Positions 48,401 through 60,100 of a stretch of 64,000 nt of DNA are shown here, piece by piece. The stretch is from Trichoderma breve. Taxonomy: Eukaryota > Ascomycota > Sordariomycetes > Hypocreales > Hypocreaceae. Numbering within the stretch: the first letter of the stretch is position 1; the number at the start of each line of letters is the position of its first letter. A program made the translations under genes and the position numbers. The notes beneath the pieces were generated by a model. The model saw nothing but the letters and a program-made list of their open reading frames with translations. It was not told the origin of the DNA and ran no database searches. Where the stretch lies: positions 806,001 through 870,000 of the forward strand of contig NC_079233.1 in assembly GCF_028502605.1 (NCBI RefSeq). The letters run 5' to 3'.

Positions 48401-49231
48401 GATGTTTTCGGGCTTCAAGTCGCGGTGGCACACGTTGAAGGAGTGGCAATAGGCAATGGCGCTGATCATCTGTCGAAAAAAGTAGACGGCCACTTCCTCA
48501 GATAACCTCCCTTTTGTGTTGATAAAGGTAAAAAGATCGCCTTGGTCAATGTATTCAAGAATGAGATAACTGGCGGAATACAGGTCAGTGATTGCATCAA
48601 ATCATGGGCAAGAGAAAGCAACAAACATTTCAGAGCGATTCTCCCATATATCATAGAGCTTCATGATATTGGGATGTTCAATAAGCTTAAGGATAGCAAC
48701 TTCGCGTTCAATTGACACGGGAACTCGCATTTCGCCATTGACCTCTGGGAGGCTCGAATCCCACTTGCTAAGAGCAGCCAGGCTGCTATCTTGAACAAGA
48801 TACGCCATCCGACGGTTGACAATCTTGACAGCGGCGAGCTGCTTGGTGATGTTGTGGCGACAGAGCCGAACACGAGCCGACGAGCCTTTTCCCAAAGTCT
48901 TTCCTAATTGCCATGGTCCAATGTGCGTCTTGTAGTTTCTCCTACTTTGACTGCTGGAGGTGGAGGCGTAGGATGCTTGGGAGAGACGCTTCGCAGCCTC
49001 TACAGATTGCTGCGGCTTCTGCACAGCAGGAGCATAGGCGTTGTAAGCCACTGCCTGGCCGCGTGAATCAGGCCGCATGTTCTGATGCGAGTGGTAGCTA
49101 TTGTTTTGAGGAGCACCAGATTGGCTGTATCGTGCCTTTTGGCTCTGGTGATTTTGAGCAGGCACAGGAACATTGAGGCGATTCGTGGTCTCGGCGAGAG
49201 GCGCACGAGTTTTTGGGGTGTATTCGACCAT
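45437..49231 (-). CDS. Gin4/Hsl1/Kcc4-family septin-associated protein kinase
   Basis: Four exons on the minus strand, 49231-48627, 48569-47847, 47779-45717 and 45657-45437, give 1203 residues in frame. The kinase domain is about 106-366, with glycine loop GKTLGKGSSARVRL, Lys136 in AAVKIVNRR, HRDLKPEN (Asp252), DFGMA (Asp270), CGSPHYAAPE and the DIWSMGVILYAML helix. A fungal insert (about 148-172) precedes the C helix, as in this AMPK-related family. A long Ser/Arg-rich disordered region follows. The last about 120 residues (SYICMSLSRKRTRQEV, KYGIMDIQVDKERNIVFARV, LNLKPVAFAAEVITVIEHG) form the fungal KA1 membrane-binding domain. The last acceptor was set at 45658 because nearer AGs break frame. 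Known members act at the bud neck or septum and control septins and mitotic entry through Swe1/Wee1. Confidence 0.92.
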
Positions 49232-50559
49232 GGTGATCGCGGCGAGTTGCAGAAGAATTAGCACATAATATTCGAAATCAGCCTGCAGAAGAGTTGGCTG
49301 GGATACGACTGTGAAGCGGCAAGATGCTGATGATTGGTAGGAGAATTGAATTGGTAACTGACGAGGCCTAATGCAATATGCGTAAAGGGGAGAAAGACAA
49401 CGGGATGCTGTAAAGAGATTAGATGAGGAAATCACGAGAAGGAAGAATCCTGCAGAGAAGCATCGAGACTGGAGGAGGCAAAGTTTTGGTAGGCGACGTG
49501 CTTGGAGAAGGGGGCAAAAGGCAAAAGGTCTGGTCGGTTACGAGGAGGGGAACATGGAAGGCATGCCAGCTGGTGAGACGCAGCTGTCCAAAGACAAGGA
49601 ATGCAGCGTCTGCTTCTGCCAGTGGCGGCCTTTCAGTGGGTGCAGAGCAGCTGGCGAGCAGCTACAGGGGAGACCACAGGGGAGAGGGAGCGGGCCAGCA
49701 CTGGAATTTGGGTCAAAACAGTTGCGCGTCATTCCTCGGTCGGGAGTTGAAGTTGAGTTGTTTGGTGGTGCGGTGCGCGTGTACTCAGATTCGGCAGTCT
49801 AAGCGGATGACACTCGCGATGCATTCCAAGTGTGGTTGGAATTTATCCCCACTGGTTCGATGTCACAATCCCCCTACTATACCACAGACGAGTCAAGGTA
49901 GATACTGAAACACGCAGACACACGACACAGGTAGTATTCTTGTCCAATATCATTACAGAAGCTGAGAACAAACTGTAGAGTCTCGGCCTATCGCTTTGCG
50001 TGGGCAAATTGACATTTGATATTGACGCAGATTGTAAGCCCCACCTTTACGATGAAAGAACATAGTTTGGCCAAACGCGCTGCAAAGGATGCCTGGGCGC
50101 ATGCAAATAAATGACATAAATACATCATGTCTATAATTATCTGTCTCTTGTGCTGTTTGCCCAATTTTCAACTGACTGCACTGCAATCTTTGCTCGCACA
50201 CAGTCTATGTTGTTCCAGAGTCACCTCACAATAAGCGCGAGCAGAAAGCAGCGGTTGGCCGATATTTAGAGGGAGCAAATGCACATAATTCTACGGCATC
50301 ATCTCTGTCAGTAATATTATCACCATAAGTCTATTTTATAATATATCAATGACACGGTCTAAAAACATTGTAATTCTAATCCCAAGAGCCAAAAACAATG
50401 CTGGGGCGTCAAGTCGAAGACTCGTACACAGATAAACAACTGCCCAAGCAAGGGATAAGGTTGAAACATGACTAAGCCCGCCCCACACAATCGAACCACC
50501 AACACTTGGTTGAGGATCGGCCCCTCCTGTCCAAGATAGGAAAAATGCCAGTGCCGGTG
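49232..50559. other. Intergenic region upstream of the kinase and downstream of the dehydrogenase
   Basis: 1.3 kb. The left part is the kinase promoter and leader, rich in purines on the plus strand (49430-49700). The right part is the AT-biased 3' flank of the dehydrogenase. The ORF at 49423-49908 is patternless. Confidence 0.5.
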
Positions 50560-51465
50560 CTAAAAGCCATCTCTCCACTCAACTCCCATGACCCTGGTCT
50601 TGAGCAGATCCTCCTTGAGAATCTTGTCTTTCTGCTGTTCCAGCTCTTCCATGTCCCATGTGGCCAGCACAAACCGACCCATGAGGAAATTGGATCGATC
50701 CGTGCTCAGGTAGACGGCAGTGGCCCCGGACAGCTCTGCCTTGTCCGTCATTCGGCCGATGATGGCTTCAGGGACGACGGTGTTCTTGATGAGGTCGGTG
50801 AGGACACCCCCAGGGTGCATAACCACGCAGCGAATATCGTTGCCCCCGGCTTGCTGCTCCCGATCAATGTACTCGGTAAAAGTGTTCATTGCGACTTTAG
50901 AGGCAGCATAGGATGATCGTCCATAGACATAGCGCCAGGATGCAATCGAGCCCACGTTGATGATTCTGGCCTTTGTCTTACCCGCTTCCTTGAGAGCGCC
51001 GAGATACGCCGTGGTAATCATGTACATGCCGCGGATATTGTTGTCAATGTCGCCCAGCCACCAATCAGGATTAGACTCGTCAATGGCAGCAGTGGATAGT
51101 GACACTGCCGCGCTGTGAACAAGGATATCGGGAACCTCTGGTAGGCTATCCATGAGATTTTTGACCGACGCTTTATCCGCAACATCGGTACCACCTCGAA
51201 CAAGAACCCGACAAGAGGGAGCAAGAAGTTCAATTGACGTCTTTGTCTCCTCTAGTGGTTCTGATCGTCGACCAGCGATAATGACAGAAGAAGCCCCAGC
51301 GATGGCGAACTGTTCAGCAATGGCCTTTCCTATGCCAGTACCAGCACCCGTGACCAGCACGATCTTCCCCTGAGCAACCCCTTTGAGACTTGCCCTGGGG
51401 TCGATAAACGGATAGACATCCGAGTGTCGTGGTCGTCCCACAGCAAAATCTTGAGGGTAGTCCAT
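50560..51465 (-). CDS. Short-chain dehydrogenase/reductase (SDR), classical type
   Basis: A single exon on the minus strand gives 301 residues. The cofactor site is VTGAGTGIG (Gly40-Gly46, the TGxxxGxG pattern). Other marks are a DNNIRG segment at 141-146, the catalytic Ser in INVGSIAS (Ser173 or Ser176), and YAASK with Tyr186 and Lys190. PGGVLTD follows, as in the classical Rossmann fold. The residue after the second strand is AGRR (65-68), whose Arg pair suggests NADP(H) rather than NAD(H). The first 30 residues extend before the fold, as often in fungal members. There are no neighbouring pathway genes, so the substrate cannot be named. The start at 51465 is the Met nearest the fold that keeps a family-like leader; an ORF extension to 51522 has no ATG support. 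Confidence 0.88.
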   Translation of the reverse strand: MDYPQDFAVGRPRHSDVYPFIDPRASLKGVAQGKIVLVTGAGTGIGKAIAEQFAIAGASSVIIAGRRSEPLEETKTSIELLAPSCRVLVRGGTDVADKASVKNLMDSLPEVPDILVHSAAVSLSTAAIDESNPDWWLGDIDNNIRGMYMITTAYLGALKEAGKTKARIINVGSIASWRYVYGRSSYAASKVAMNTFTEYIDREQQAGGNDIRCVVMHPGGVLTDLIKNTVVPEAIIGRMTDKAELSGATAVYLSTDRSNFLMGRFVLATWDMEELEQQKDKILKEDLLKTRVMGVEWRDGF

Positions 51466-51782
51466 TTGGATAGAAGGTAAGGTGACTAGTCTCTTGAATA
51501 TATCACGACAGAGACAAAGCAAACGACAAGAAGTACTTGAAAAGGGAAAGGAGAGGAGAGGGAATTAGAACCGGGAATCTTTGCATTATGGAGAAAATAT
51601 GAGTCCCACGCGCAACTCCGAGTGTCTCCATCAAGCACTTTAGCGCTGACAATGTCATATATCATTCTCAAAACGAAGCTACCATGATTCCATGATGAGT
51701 ATTTCCCTGACTGGTGTTGTCATATAAGTGCTTATTCCGGTACCGGAACATATCCAATGCAGTACAGCTGTAATAGGGATAA
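51466..51782. other. Promoter region of the dehydrogenase, adjoining the tRNA gene
   Basis: 317 bases between the dehydrogenase start (minus) and the tRNA (plus). It contains a purine-rich stretch at 51535-51565. No other gene is seen. Confidence 0.45.
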
Positions 51783-51862
51783 GCGTAATTGGTTTAGTGG
51801 TAAAATTCTCCGTTGCCATCCGCAACGTCGGGGAGCCCTGGGTTCGATTCCCAGATTACGCA
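51783..51862 (+). tRNA. tRNA-Gly(GCC) with a 9-nt intron
   Basis: The acceptor stem is GCGTAAT with ATTACGC, and the discriminator A is at 51862. The T arm CTGGG-TTCGATT-CCCAG and a D arm with TTTAGTGGTAA are normal. The anticodon stem pairs CTCCG (51808-51812) with CGGGG (51829-51833). The loop reads TT-GCC-A and is interrupted after the base 3' of the anticodon by about nine bases (51819-51827), the standard position for a nuclear tRNA intron. The mature tRNA is then 71 nt. The anticodon GCC (51815-51817) reads GGC and GGU codons. Box A and box B promoter elements are the D- and T-arm sequences themselves. The exact intron edges could move by one base. Confidence 0.93.
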
Positions 51863-52433
51863 TCGACTCTCTTTTTGCCCTTTGGCATCGTGTCCATTTG
51901 TTTTGTGCATCACACGTTTGAAATATCCACGAACAGACAGGTGTGGGCGTGCATTTGCTTTTTTTGTGTTGAGGTGGTATGTGTTTTGCTTGGCAGTTGG
52001 TTCCATCATATCGTGCAGCGGATATTAAGCTCCAGGGCTATCAAAGCTTCAGGTTGTCCATCAGATATAGTTTCTCCACGTTTTGCTATTATGAATACGC
52101 CAATATCTTTTTGGCTGAGAAAAAAAAATTCTCATTAGAGTTTTATATTCTACACAATTTGTGGATTCGAAAAGTAGTTGCCTTGATAGAGATGATTGGC
52201 GTCTTGGAGAGCAAATCTAACAGCCAGAGGTGCAGTGCTTAACTGGTACCTTAGCAGAAGAGGGACCTAAAGAGCTGGCGTTAAGTGGTGGTGGGGTCAA
52301 AGACGCGTCCAACCGCGTCGCAAGAAACTCACGGCTGCCTTCTCACCACAAACTTGCATGCAAATAGCAGCACCACCTGTTTTCACGATAACCTCACGAA
52401 GCCGGTCAGCTCCGACGCAGCTCATCAGTAAAC
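51863..52433. other. Intergenic region between tRNA-Gly and SMC5
   Basis: 571 bases. The tRNA is followed by CATCGACTCTCTTTTTG; the T run at about 51870-51876 would serve as an RNA polymerase III terminator. The remainder is the SMC5 promoter and leader. No gene is seen. Confidence 0.55.
51871..51875 (+). terminator. Probable RNA polymerase III terminator of tRNA-Gly
   Basis: A T run directly downstream of the tRNA 3' end, at the distance usual for pol III termination. Confidence 0.55.
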
Positions 52434-55400
52434 ATGAGTTCCAGCACCTCACGTCGGCGGCGGCGTGTGGACGACGATGAAGACAACGATGACAGCAGCA
52501 CTGAAGGCCACGGTTCGCCTTCTGGAGACGAGAGCTTCAAGCGACGGCGATTGGACTCCGATGACAACGAGCAGCCACGGCGAAGCACCGGTCAGCCAGA
52601 TAATGGCAAGGGAAAGGGCAGAGAAGCTGGTAAGGACAGCTTTCAACCAGGCGCCATCGTCAGAGTCGCTGTAGAGAACTTTGTCACCTACGAAAAGGCC
52701 GTCTTCTTCCCTGGCCCGAATCTCAACATGGTCATTGGTCCCAACGGCACGGGGAAGAGCTCTTTGGTCTGCGCCATCTGCCTGGGGCTTGGATATAGCC
52801 CCAAGCACCTTGGCCGCGCGGGGACCGTCAAGGAATTTGTCAAGCATGGCAAGGACACGGCAACCATCGAGATCGAGCTTTACAAACGGCCCCAAGACCG
52901 ATCCAATTATGTCATTCGAGTCCAGATTCGCCGTGAACAAAACATCCAAAAATGGTGGCTGAATGGCAAAGAGACGACGCACAAGAGGATACAGTCGCTG
53001 ATGCATGCGCTCAAGATCCAGGTGGACAACCTGTGCCAATTTCTTCCACAGGACAGAGTCGTCGAATTTGCCGCCTGTACCCCGGTGGAATTACTAGGCG
53101 AAACTCTGCGAGCCGCTGCTTCCGAGGAAATGCAAACGTGGCATCGACAGCTCCGAGAGCTTCATAGGGACAAGAAGGGACTGGTCGAGGCCGTGCACGA
53201 GGACACCGAAACCCTGAAGAATCTACAAACTCGCCAACAAGGCTTGCAGGCCGACGTGGATAGAATACGCGAACGAGAGGAGATTCAGGAGCGAGTTAGC
53301 AATCTCAAAGGCGCCCTTTCCATCGCCCAATATCAAGAAGCACGCAATAGCCACCTAGCGGCAAAGGAGCGTAAGAAAGAGGCCGAGAACAGACTGAGGC
53401 GTCTTGAAAGCGAGAGCGGGCCATCTTTGGAAGCAGTCAACCGGAAGCAGGTCTACGCTCAAGAGATTGAGGCCGCCATTCCGTCAAGGGCAAAGGCCTT
53501 TAGGGAAAGTCAGGTAGCGGCGCAGAGTCTGGCACAAGAAATCAGTGCTGCAGTTGACGACGTCAAAGAGTGGTCGAATAAGATAGGTGCAGAGCGCAAG
53601 GGGTTTGATGAGAAAAAGAAGGAGATTGCAGCATCAAAGCTGAGGATCACAAATCTACAGGGAGATTTGCAAAACCGACCTTCTGACTTCAATGCAGGAG
53701 AATGGAATCAAAAGATTGTAAGAGCTTTCTCGTCTTGTCACATCTTTTATATCTTGATTATCCTTCCTCCATTCTTTAAACTAACAATTCTGGTTTCTCT
53801 CATAGCGAGCCGAGGAGCATAACCTGCGCGAAGTTGAAGGAGATCAGCGTCGACTAGCCGCTGAGACAGAGAGAGTCAAAGGACTTGGAAGGGCGAAGAT
53901 GGATGAGCTGCGGAAACTCAAGGCAGACTTGGAGTCTCTTGACACACAAGAGGGCCAACAGCTAAGCTTCATGCGGAGACACTTCCCGGAACTGGCTACG
54001 GCTTGGGATTGGGTTCAAGAGCATCAGGGTGAATTCGAAAAAGAGGTTTTCGGTCCACCCATGCTGTGTTGCTCAGTTAGAGACGAGCGCTACTCCAACT
54101 CAGTCCAGGCCTTACTGCAAAACGACGACTTCCTCTGTTTCACAGCACAGACCAAAAATGACTACAAGAAGCTGACCAACCAGCTGTACCGCGAGATGAG
54201 TTTATCCGCCGTTATCAGAACCTGTTTGCAACCTCTCGCTGCTTTCAGGTCTCCTGTTAATATTGATGAAGCTCAATCGCTGGGCCTGGACGGCTTCGCG
54301 CTCAACTATTTGGACGGTCCTGAACCGGTTCTTGCCATGCTATGTGCTGAAAAGAGATTGCATCAGTCCGGCATCTCGTTGAGAGAGCATACCGATGACG
54401 AATATGAGAAGCTTGTCCATAACGGGAAAATCAACCAATGGGCAGCCGGAAAGCAGCAGTACATAGTTCGTCGACGAAAAGAGTATGGTCCTAACGCAAT
54501 GACAACAGTTGCCAAGAGGATCCAGCCGGGAAGATTCTGGACCTCTCAGCCTGTAGATTCACAAGAGAAGGTTGAGCTTAACAGGCGACTAACAGAGGTC
54601 AGCGGCGAAGCAGAAGTCTTGAAGTCGGAGTATAAGGAGCTGAGGCAAAAGATCGACCCTCTTGAAGACCAAAAAAAAGACATACAGGGTAAAATTGTAA
54701 GTCAGCCCACCATTTTTAGGCTGGATATGAGAACTGCCATGTTAACGTCAGACAAGGAACAACTGAGAACGGAGAAAAACGCGCTGCAGCGAGAGTTCAC
54801 CAAGTGGCAGTTGATACCACAAAAGATAGGTTCGCGTTCCCACGGACTAGCCTACAATTTTGTTCTTTGACTTGCTAACCAAATTAGAATCCGAGGAGCG
54901 CCATAAAGAGGCAAACGAGCTGGCCATGAGAGAGGCCCGAGAAAGAATCATCGACCTCGGCTTTGGATGGGACAAGGCAGTGGTAGAAAGAGCCAAACTC
55001 GTTCTTCGCCATCAAGAGGCCCTCGGTGACGTTGCAAAGGCCCACGATGATCTCATTGAGGCCAAGATACGACTCATTGAGGCCAAGTCCGACATTGAGG
55101 GTCTCAAAGCCCGCAATTCTAGTATAATGGAAAGGCTTGAGGAAGAGAGACGTGTTGTGCAGCAAGCTACCGAAGAAGCTACCCAGGCCAGAGATCTAGG
55201 TCGCGGACTGCTTGACAGGGTTCGGGACCTCATCAACGACAACCCCGATAAGAAGGATCTATACAGTTCCTTGGCTGAAAACAGATCACCAGCAGATATA
55301 GAGATGGATATCTCTGCTGAGCAGGCGAATCTCGAGCTCATTCACGCAGCGAACCCCAACGTCATTCGGGAGTTTGAGAGGCGTGAGCAGGAGATTGCTA

Positions 55401-56074
55401 AACTACAGAAGAAGATGGGTACACTAAGTGACAAGCTTGCCCGCTTGACTGGACAACTAGATGAGCTGATGGGCAAATGGGAGCCCCAGCTAGACGCCTT
55501 GGTGTCCAAGATCAATGATGCCTTTGCCTACAACTTTGAGCAGATCAGCTGTGCTGGTGAGGTTCGGGTCCACAAGAACGAAGACTTTGACCAGTGGGCT
55601 TTGGACATTATGGTCAGATTCCGGTATGTCTACTTCTCCTTCCTCTCACCCTTCATACTCCTTCATACGTGAGTACAAGAGCTAATCAGGGGGATGTATA
55701 GTGAAAACGAATCTCTTCAACAGCTCAATGCCCATCGCCAATCCGGCGGCGAGCGCGCCGTCTCCACAATCTTCTTCCTCATGGCCCTCCAGTCCATGGC
55801 CCAGTCCCCCTTCCGCGTCGTCGACGAAATCAACCAGGGAATGGACCCCCGCAACGAGCGCATGGTCCACGAGCGTATGGTGGAGATTGCTTGCCGCGAG
55901 CACACTAGCCAGTACTTCCTCATCACGCCGAAGCTGCTGACGAACCTGCGGTATGATCCCAAGATGAGGGTGCTCTGCATTGCTAGTGGGGAGCACATGC
56001 CCAAGGATGGGACGAAGCTTGATTTTGGGAAGTGTTTGAGGATTCAGAAGACGCTTATGGCGGCTGCGGCGTAA
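52434..56074 (+). CDS. smc5: Smc5, core ATPase of the SMC5/6 complex
   Basis: Five exons, 52434-53717, 53806-54688, 54752-54829, 54888-55623 and 55702-56074, give 1117 residues. After an acidic, basic-patch N-terminus comes the head with FVTYEKAVF and Walker A GPNGTGKSS (103-110), then CQFLPQDRVVEFA as in Smc5. Two long coiled coils flank a hinge (about 490-620, including FGPPMLCCSV, DGPEPVLAML). The C-terminal head has the ABC signature SGGERAVST (1008-1016) and Walker B FRVVDEINQGMD (Asp1035, Glu1036). Smc5 pairs with Smc6 and Nse proteins in homologous-recombination repair and replication fork stability in the nucleus. Intron 2 (54689-54751, 63 nt, donor GGTAAAA) is the least certain. It is open in frame, so unspliced mRNA would only add 21 residues. 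The stop is TAA at 56072. Confidence 0.95.
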
Positions 56075-57127
56075 GTAGCATGAATCATTGCTCTGCCTTG
56101 TTTTAAACCATTTGGATGGGGGTTTTTTGCTTTGCTTTGTTTGGCCTGAGTTTGGGCGGCAGGGCGTTTGGCGGATTTATATACTAGTAGAATTTGCATG
56201 TAAAGTGCATATGAAATGATTGTTAAGCTCGAGTCTTCCCCGGCTTTCTTCACATATATATATCACATCAAGATACCAAATGAAAAACAGTATAATATGG
56301 TTTTAAAAAGAACCAGGCAATTCATCTCTCATCATTTAGTAAAAGTAATAAATAAGCCAAACCATGCAAAAAAATCACGAAAAATAACAAAGTGTGTAAG
56401 GCATGAATCCCCCTTTTTGCATGATTCTTTTTTAAGTGTCCACCTTGAGCGGTCCCCCGACAATGGAAAAAAAAAGAGGAAATAGGAGGCAGCAATGAAA
56501 GTGCAAGAAAAAAAGAAATCACGCGTATACTTCCACAATTATTGTACAAACAAAGTGTAAAAGGCGTCTTGTGTCCCCCCCCTTATATTCTTCCCACGAC
56601 GACGCAAGTGTGTGTAAAAAAAAATCAGACAAATAAAAGCAGGACACGGAGAGAGCAAAGCAAAAAAGTTGATAATAATAATAACCGAAGAAGAAAAAAT
56701 ATGGCGTTTCAAAAAAGCAACGAAAGATTCACATCCCTCCTAGAGAAGAGAGCGAGCGCATGCGCCGTACGCGACAGGCCGTTATGTGTATCATGTCATA
56801 AAAAACAAGTAACCAGGCTCATGTTCAAACGAGCCGTGCCTTGAGAAATTTGGTAAGAACCGGTATTAAGGAGAGAATAGGAATTGAAGATGTGGTGTAC
56901 TAGTAAACAACAAAGATTTAGGCATATCCGTGACGTGTAGTTGAATCAGCCATCGCGAATGGCGAGTAATAAGCAATAATCATCAGATGATGGAAAGCGG
57001 CGGGGGTACCACGACTCTTCAAAACAAGCAGAACCCGACGAGTATCTGAGAGGCATAGAGAGGTGGCAGGATGGTGGGTATATGTCGTCATACAAACGTA
57101 GCAATATCCAAAACATAATATTTTGGT
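56075..57127. other. Convergent intergenic region, SMC5 and kelch-protein 3' ends
   Basis: About 1 kb, AT-rich, with A- and T-rich stretches that fit two 3' UTRs. Short ORFs here (56216-56485, 56542-56844) are lysine/asparagine-rich by composition. No gene is seen. Confidence 0.55.
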
Positions 57128-60100
57128 TTAGCCTTGCTTGGGTTCTCCTGCGTCGGAGTGATTTTCCGTATCAAGTCGCTTCCTCCAATCCGCAAGGTTG
57201 CCACTCATCCCCATGCCGATAGGGGTATCGTCCTCTTTCTTAGAGGCGTTGGCGGACTCGAAATCAAAGTTGGTACTCAGACGGTAGTTCTTGTTTGTCG
57301 TCTCCCAGTGGTTTCGAAGAGTCTCCAGCTCGGTAGCCAGATTGTCAAGCGCAGCGCTGTTTCGGTTTCCCAGGTTGCTATCTCCATAGATACTCTCACC
57401 CTCAGAGCTTTCGTTGCGGCTGTGACCGAGAGCGAGGGTGCCGAGGCTACCGAGACCCATGCCATTCGCCGCCGCCATCGCATCGGCGTTCATGCTGACA
57501 ACATGCCGGCTGCGACGACGGTAGGTATCGACAGAGTGCTCGACTTGATCAAGAAGCAGTGAAACCTTTTGTTCAGCATCGGACGCTCGCTGCTCGAGAA
57601 GGGCATTCTCGGATTGCAACTGCTCAAGTTCCTTTCGTTGGGTGCTAAGAGATTTGCGGGCTTCGTCGCATTCGTGCTGGCTATTTGCCAACTCGGCTTT
57701 AAGACCCTCAAGGCTCTTCTCTAGCTGTGCAGCAGAATCATGGAGCTCAGCTTCCAAGCCAGATATCTTGGTCTGCAAGGCGGCACGCTCGTTCTCCCAC
57801 CCAGCGGAACCAGACTCATTGGGGCCAGCTTGCAGTCTATCCTCCAGCTCAACAACTTCGGACTTCAACCGGCCATTCTCTGTCTTATAGCGTGCCAGTT
57901 GCTCCTGAAGCTGTTTCAACATCTTCTCTGTTCCCTTGACATAATGCACCGCTGACTGATAATCGCTCTCAAGCTGGGACAGCTTCTCGCGGTACGCAGT
58001 TTCAGAGTCTTGGGCTTGGATGGCGAATGTCTGCTTAGTCTCTTCGTGGGCGGCACTAATGCTGGCCAGCTGAGCCTCAAGCTCGCGCAGGCGATTTTGC
58101 TGCTCGGGAGAAGTTGTCCGTGGGCTCGTGAGGCCACGAGTTCTGGCGGAACCAGTGGGGCTAATGCCTCGTTCAACAAGAATATCCTTGAGTGCGTTGT
58201 GCTGCACAGTCATGGCGTTTGTTTCAAGCTGCTGAGCCGCCAGCTGGTTCTTGATATCCGAATGAGCAGCCTGTAGGCCCTGGTTTTCCCTCAAGGCAGA
58301 TTGGAGCTGTCGTCGAATACCAACGCCTTCACGGCTGGACTGCTCCTGGTACTGCTCCAGCCCAGCAATGCGCTCCTCCGCACTACGCAGCCTATCGGCA
58401 GCTATGTCTGCTTCTTGCTGGTATTTCTTAACTAAAGCGTTCGCAGCAGTGAGCTGGTTTTGGAGTGCAACGGCACGTTCAGCATCTCCATTATGCGCAG
58501 CTGAATCGTCCTTCGCAGTGAGCTTGGAAAGTCCTGAAAGGACAGCTTCCCGATGTGTGCGTGCTTCAGTGGCGTGCTTCTCGGCAAGCTCTTCAGCGTC
58601 CCGTAGACGTTGGGTCACAGCAACTAATTCTGCTGTGCGCGCTTCGTGTTCAGCTTTGAGTTTAGTCAACTTCCCTTCGACCTTCTCCCTTTGGGCTCTC
58701 TCTTCTTCAAGTTTTGTCTCAAGGTGGGCACTCGCATCCTGCGACGCTTCAATAGCGGCCCTGAGAGACTCAAATGTCTCTTCTCGGCCATTTGATGAAT
58801 CGGCAACTTCGTCAAGCTTCCTTGAAATAGTCTCCTTTTCAACTCTCAGCAGTTCCAGAGCAGCCACAGCCTCAGCGGCGGCCACTGCTTGCTCCCGGGC
58901 TTCACGCTGAGAGAAGTGAAGTTCTGCCTTCAGACGCTCGACTTCCCCAGAGTTTTGCTGTTTGTAAGCCTCCAAATCGGCCATACGCTTCTGGGCGGCC
59001 GATGTTGTGTCATCGGCAAGCTTGTGGGCCCTCTTCTCGGCATCAAGCTCGGATTTCGCCGCCTCCAACTGTGTCTGAAGACTCTTTTGGTGGTTGAGGG
59101 CAGATGCGAGCTTCTTGCTCATATCTGCCGATCGAGCAGCAAAATCCTCTCCACCTTCAGGCTGAGGGGTACTTGATACACTTCCGCCACTCTGAGCAGC
59201 CAGCTTAGCTTTGGCATAAACGGCTTCCTGAATGGCGACATCTCGTTGCCTTTCTGCCTCCGCTATCTGCTTAGCAGCAACAATAGCTTGCTTGTCCACG
59301 GCATTTTGAACGTTTGCTAATTCTGTGCGCATAGCCAAAAGAGCCTCGATCAGTGGTCTGTCTTCGTCGTCGAAGGACTCGACAGCTTTTCCATCCAGTG
59401 CAGGCCCCATGGAAGCATTGGGAACATAGCCACCTTTCCTGGCCAACTCGAGTTCCGATGCATACCACGCATTCCGATTTCGAGCATTGTCAAGCTCCTT
59501 GAGAAGAGCAACAGTCTGCGAGTTTCGGCCAGATGAACGTCGGTTGAGGTTGGCGCTCATCGGCTTGGCTGTATGCGGCGGTGATGCCGGTCGAGTTGGC
59601 GCAGGTCTCTGCATGCCCTCAGGGGGTCCTCGCTGCATCCCTTCAGGGGGTCCTCGCTGCATTCCCTCGGGGGGTCCTCTCTGCATTCCCTCGGGAGGAC
59701 CTCGCTGCATCCCATCTGGTGCAGGCCTCTGCATTCCGTCAGGTGTAGCTCTCTGCATACCCTCTGGCGTGGCCCTCTGCACTCCTTCTGCCATGCTATC
59801 GATCGAACCTGGTCCTGGGCGCATTTTGCCCCTGGGGGGTTCGTTGCCGCCCAAGGAACCTTGTTTAGATCCTGTCCTTGAAACTTGCGTAGGCGTAGTA
59901 GGTGTTCGTCGTCCGTTAACAGGGTTGCCTGCTGCAGACATGGGTGCAGAGGTAGGTGCAGGTGCATCGTCCTCAGGTATTATTTCGCGGGTTATTGGCG
60001 ACGGGGCAGAAGCCAGCTGGGGTGAGCCCGTCGGCGCCCGATCAACTGACGCACCTCGGACACGTCCCACGGCAGACGGATCAGGACCCGGTTTAGCAGG

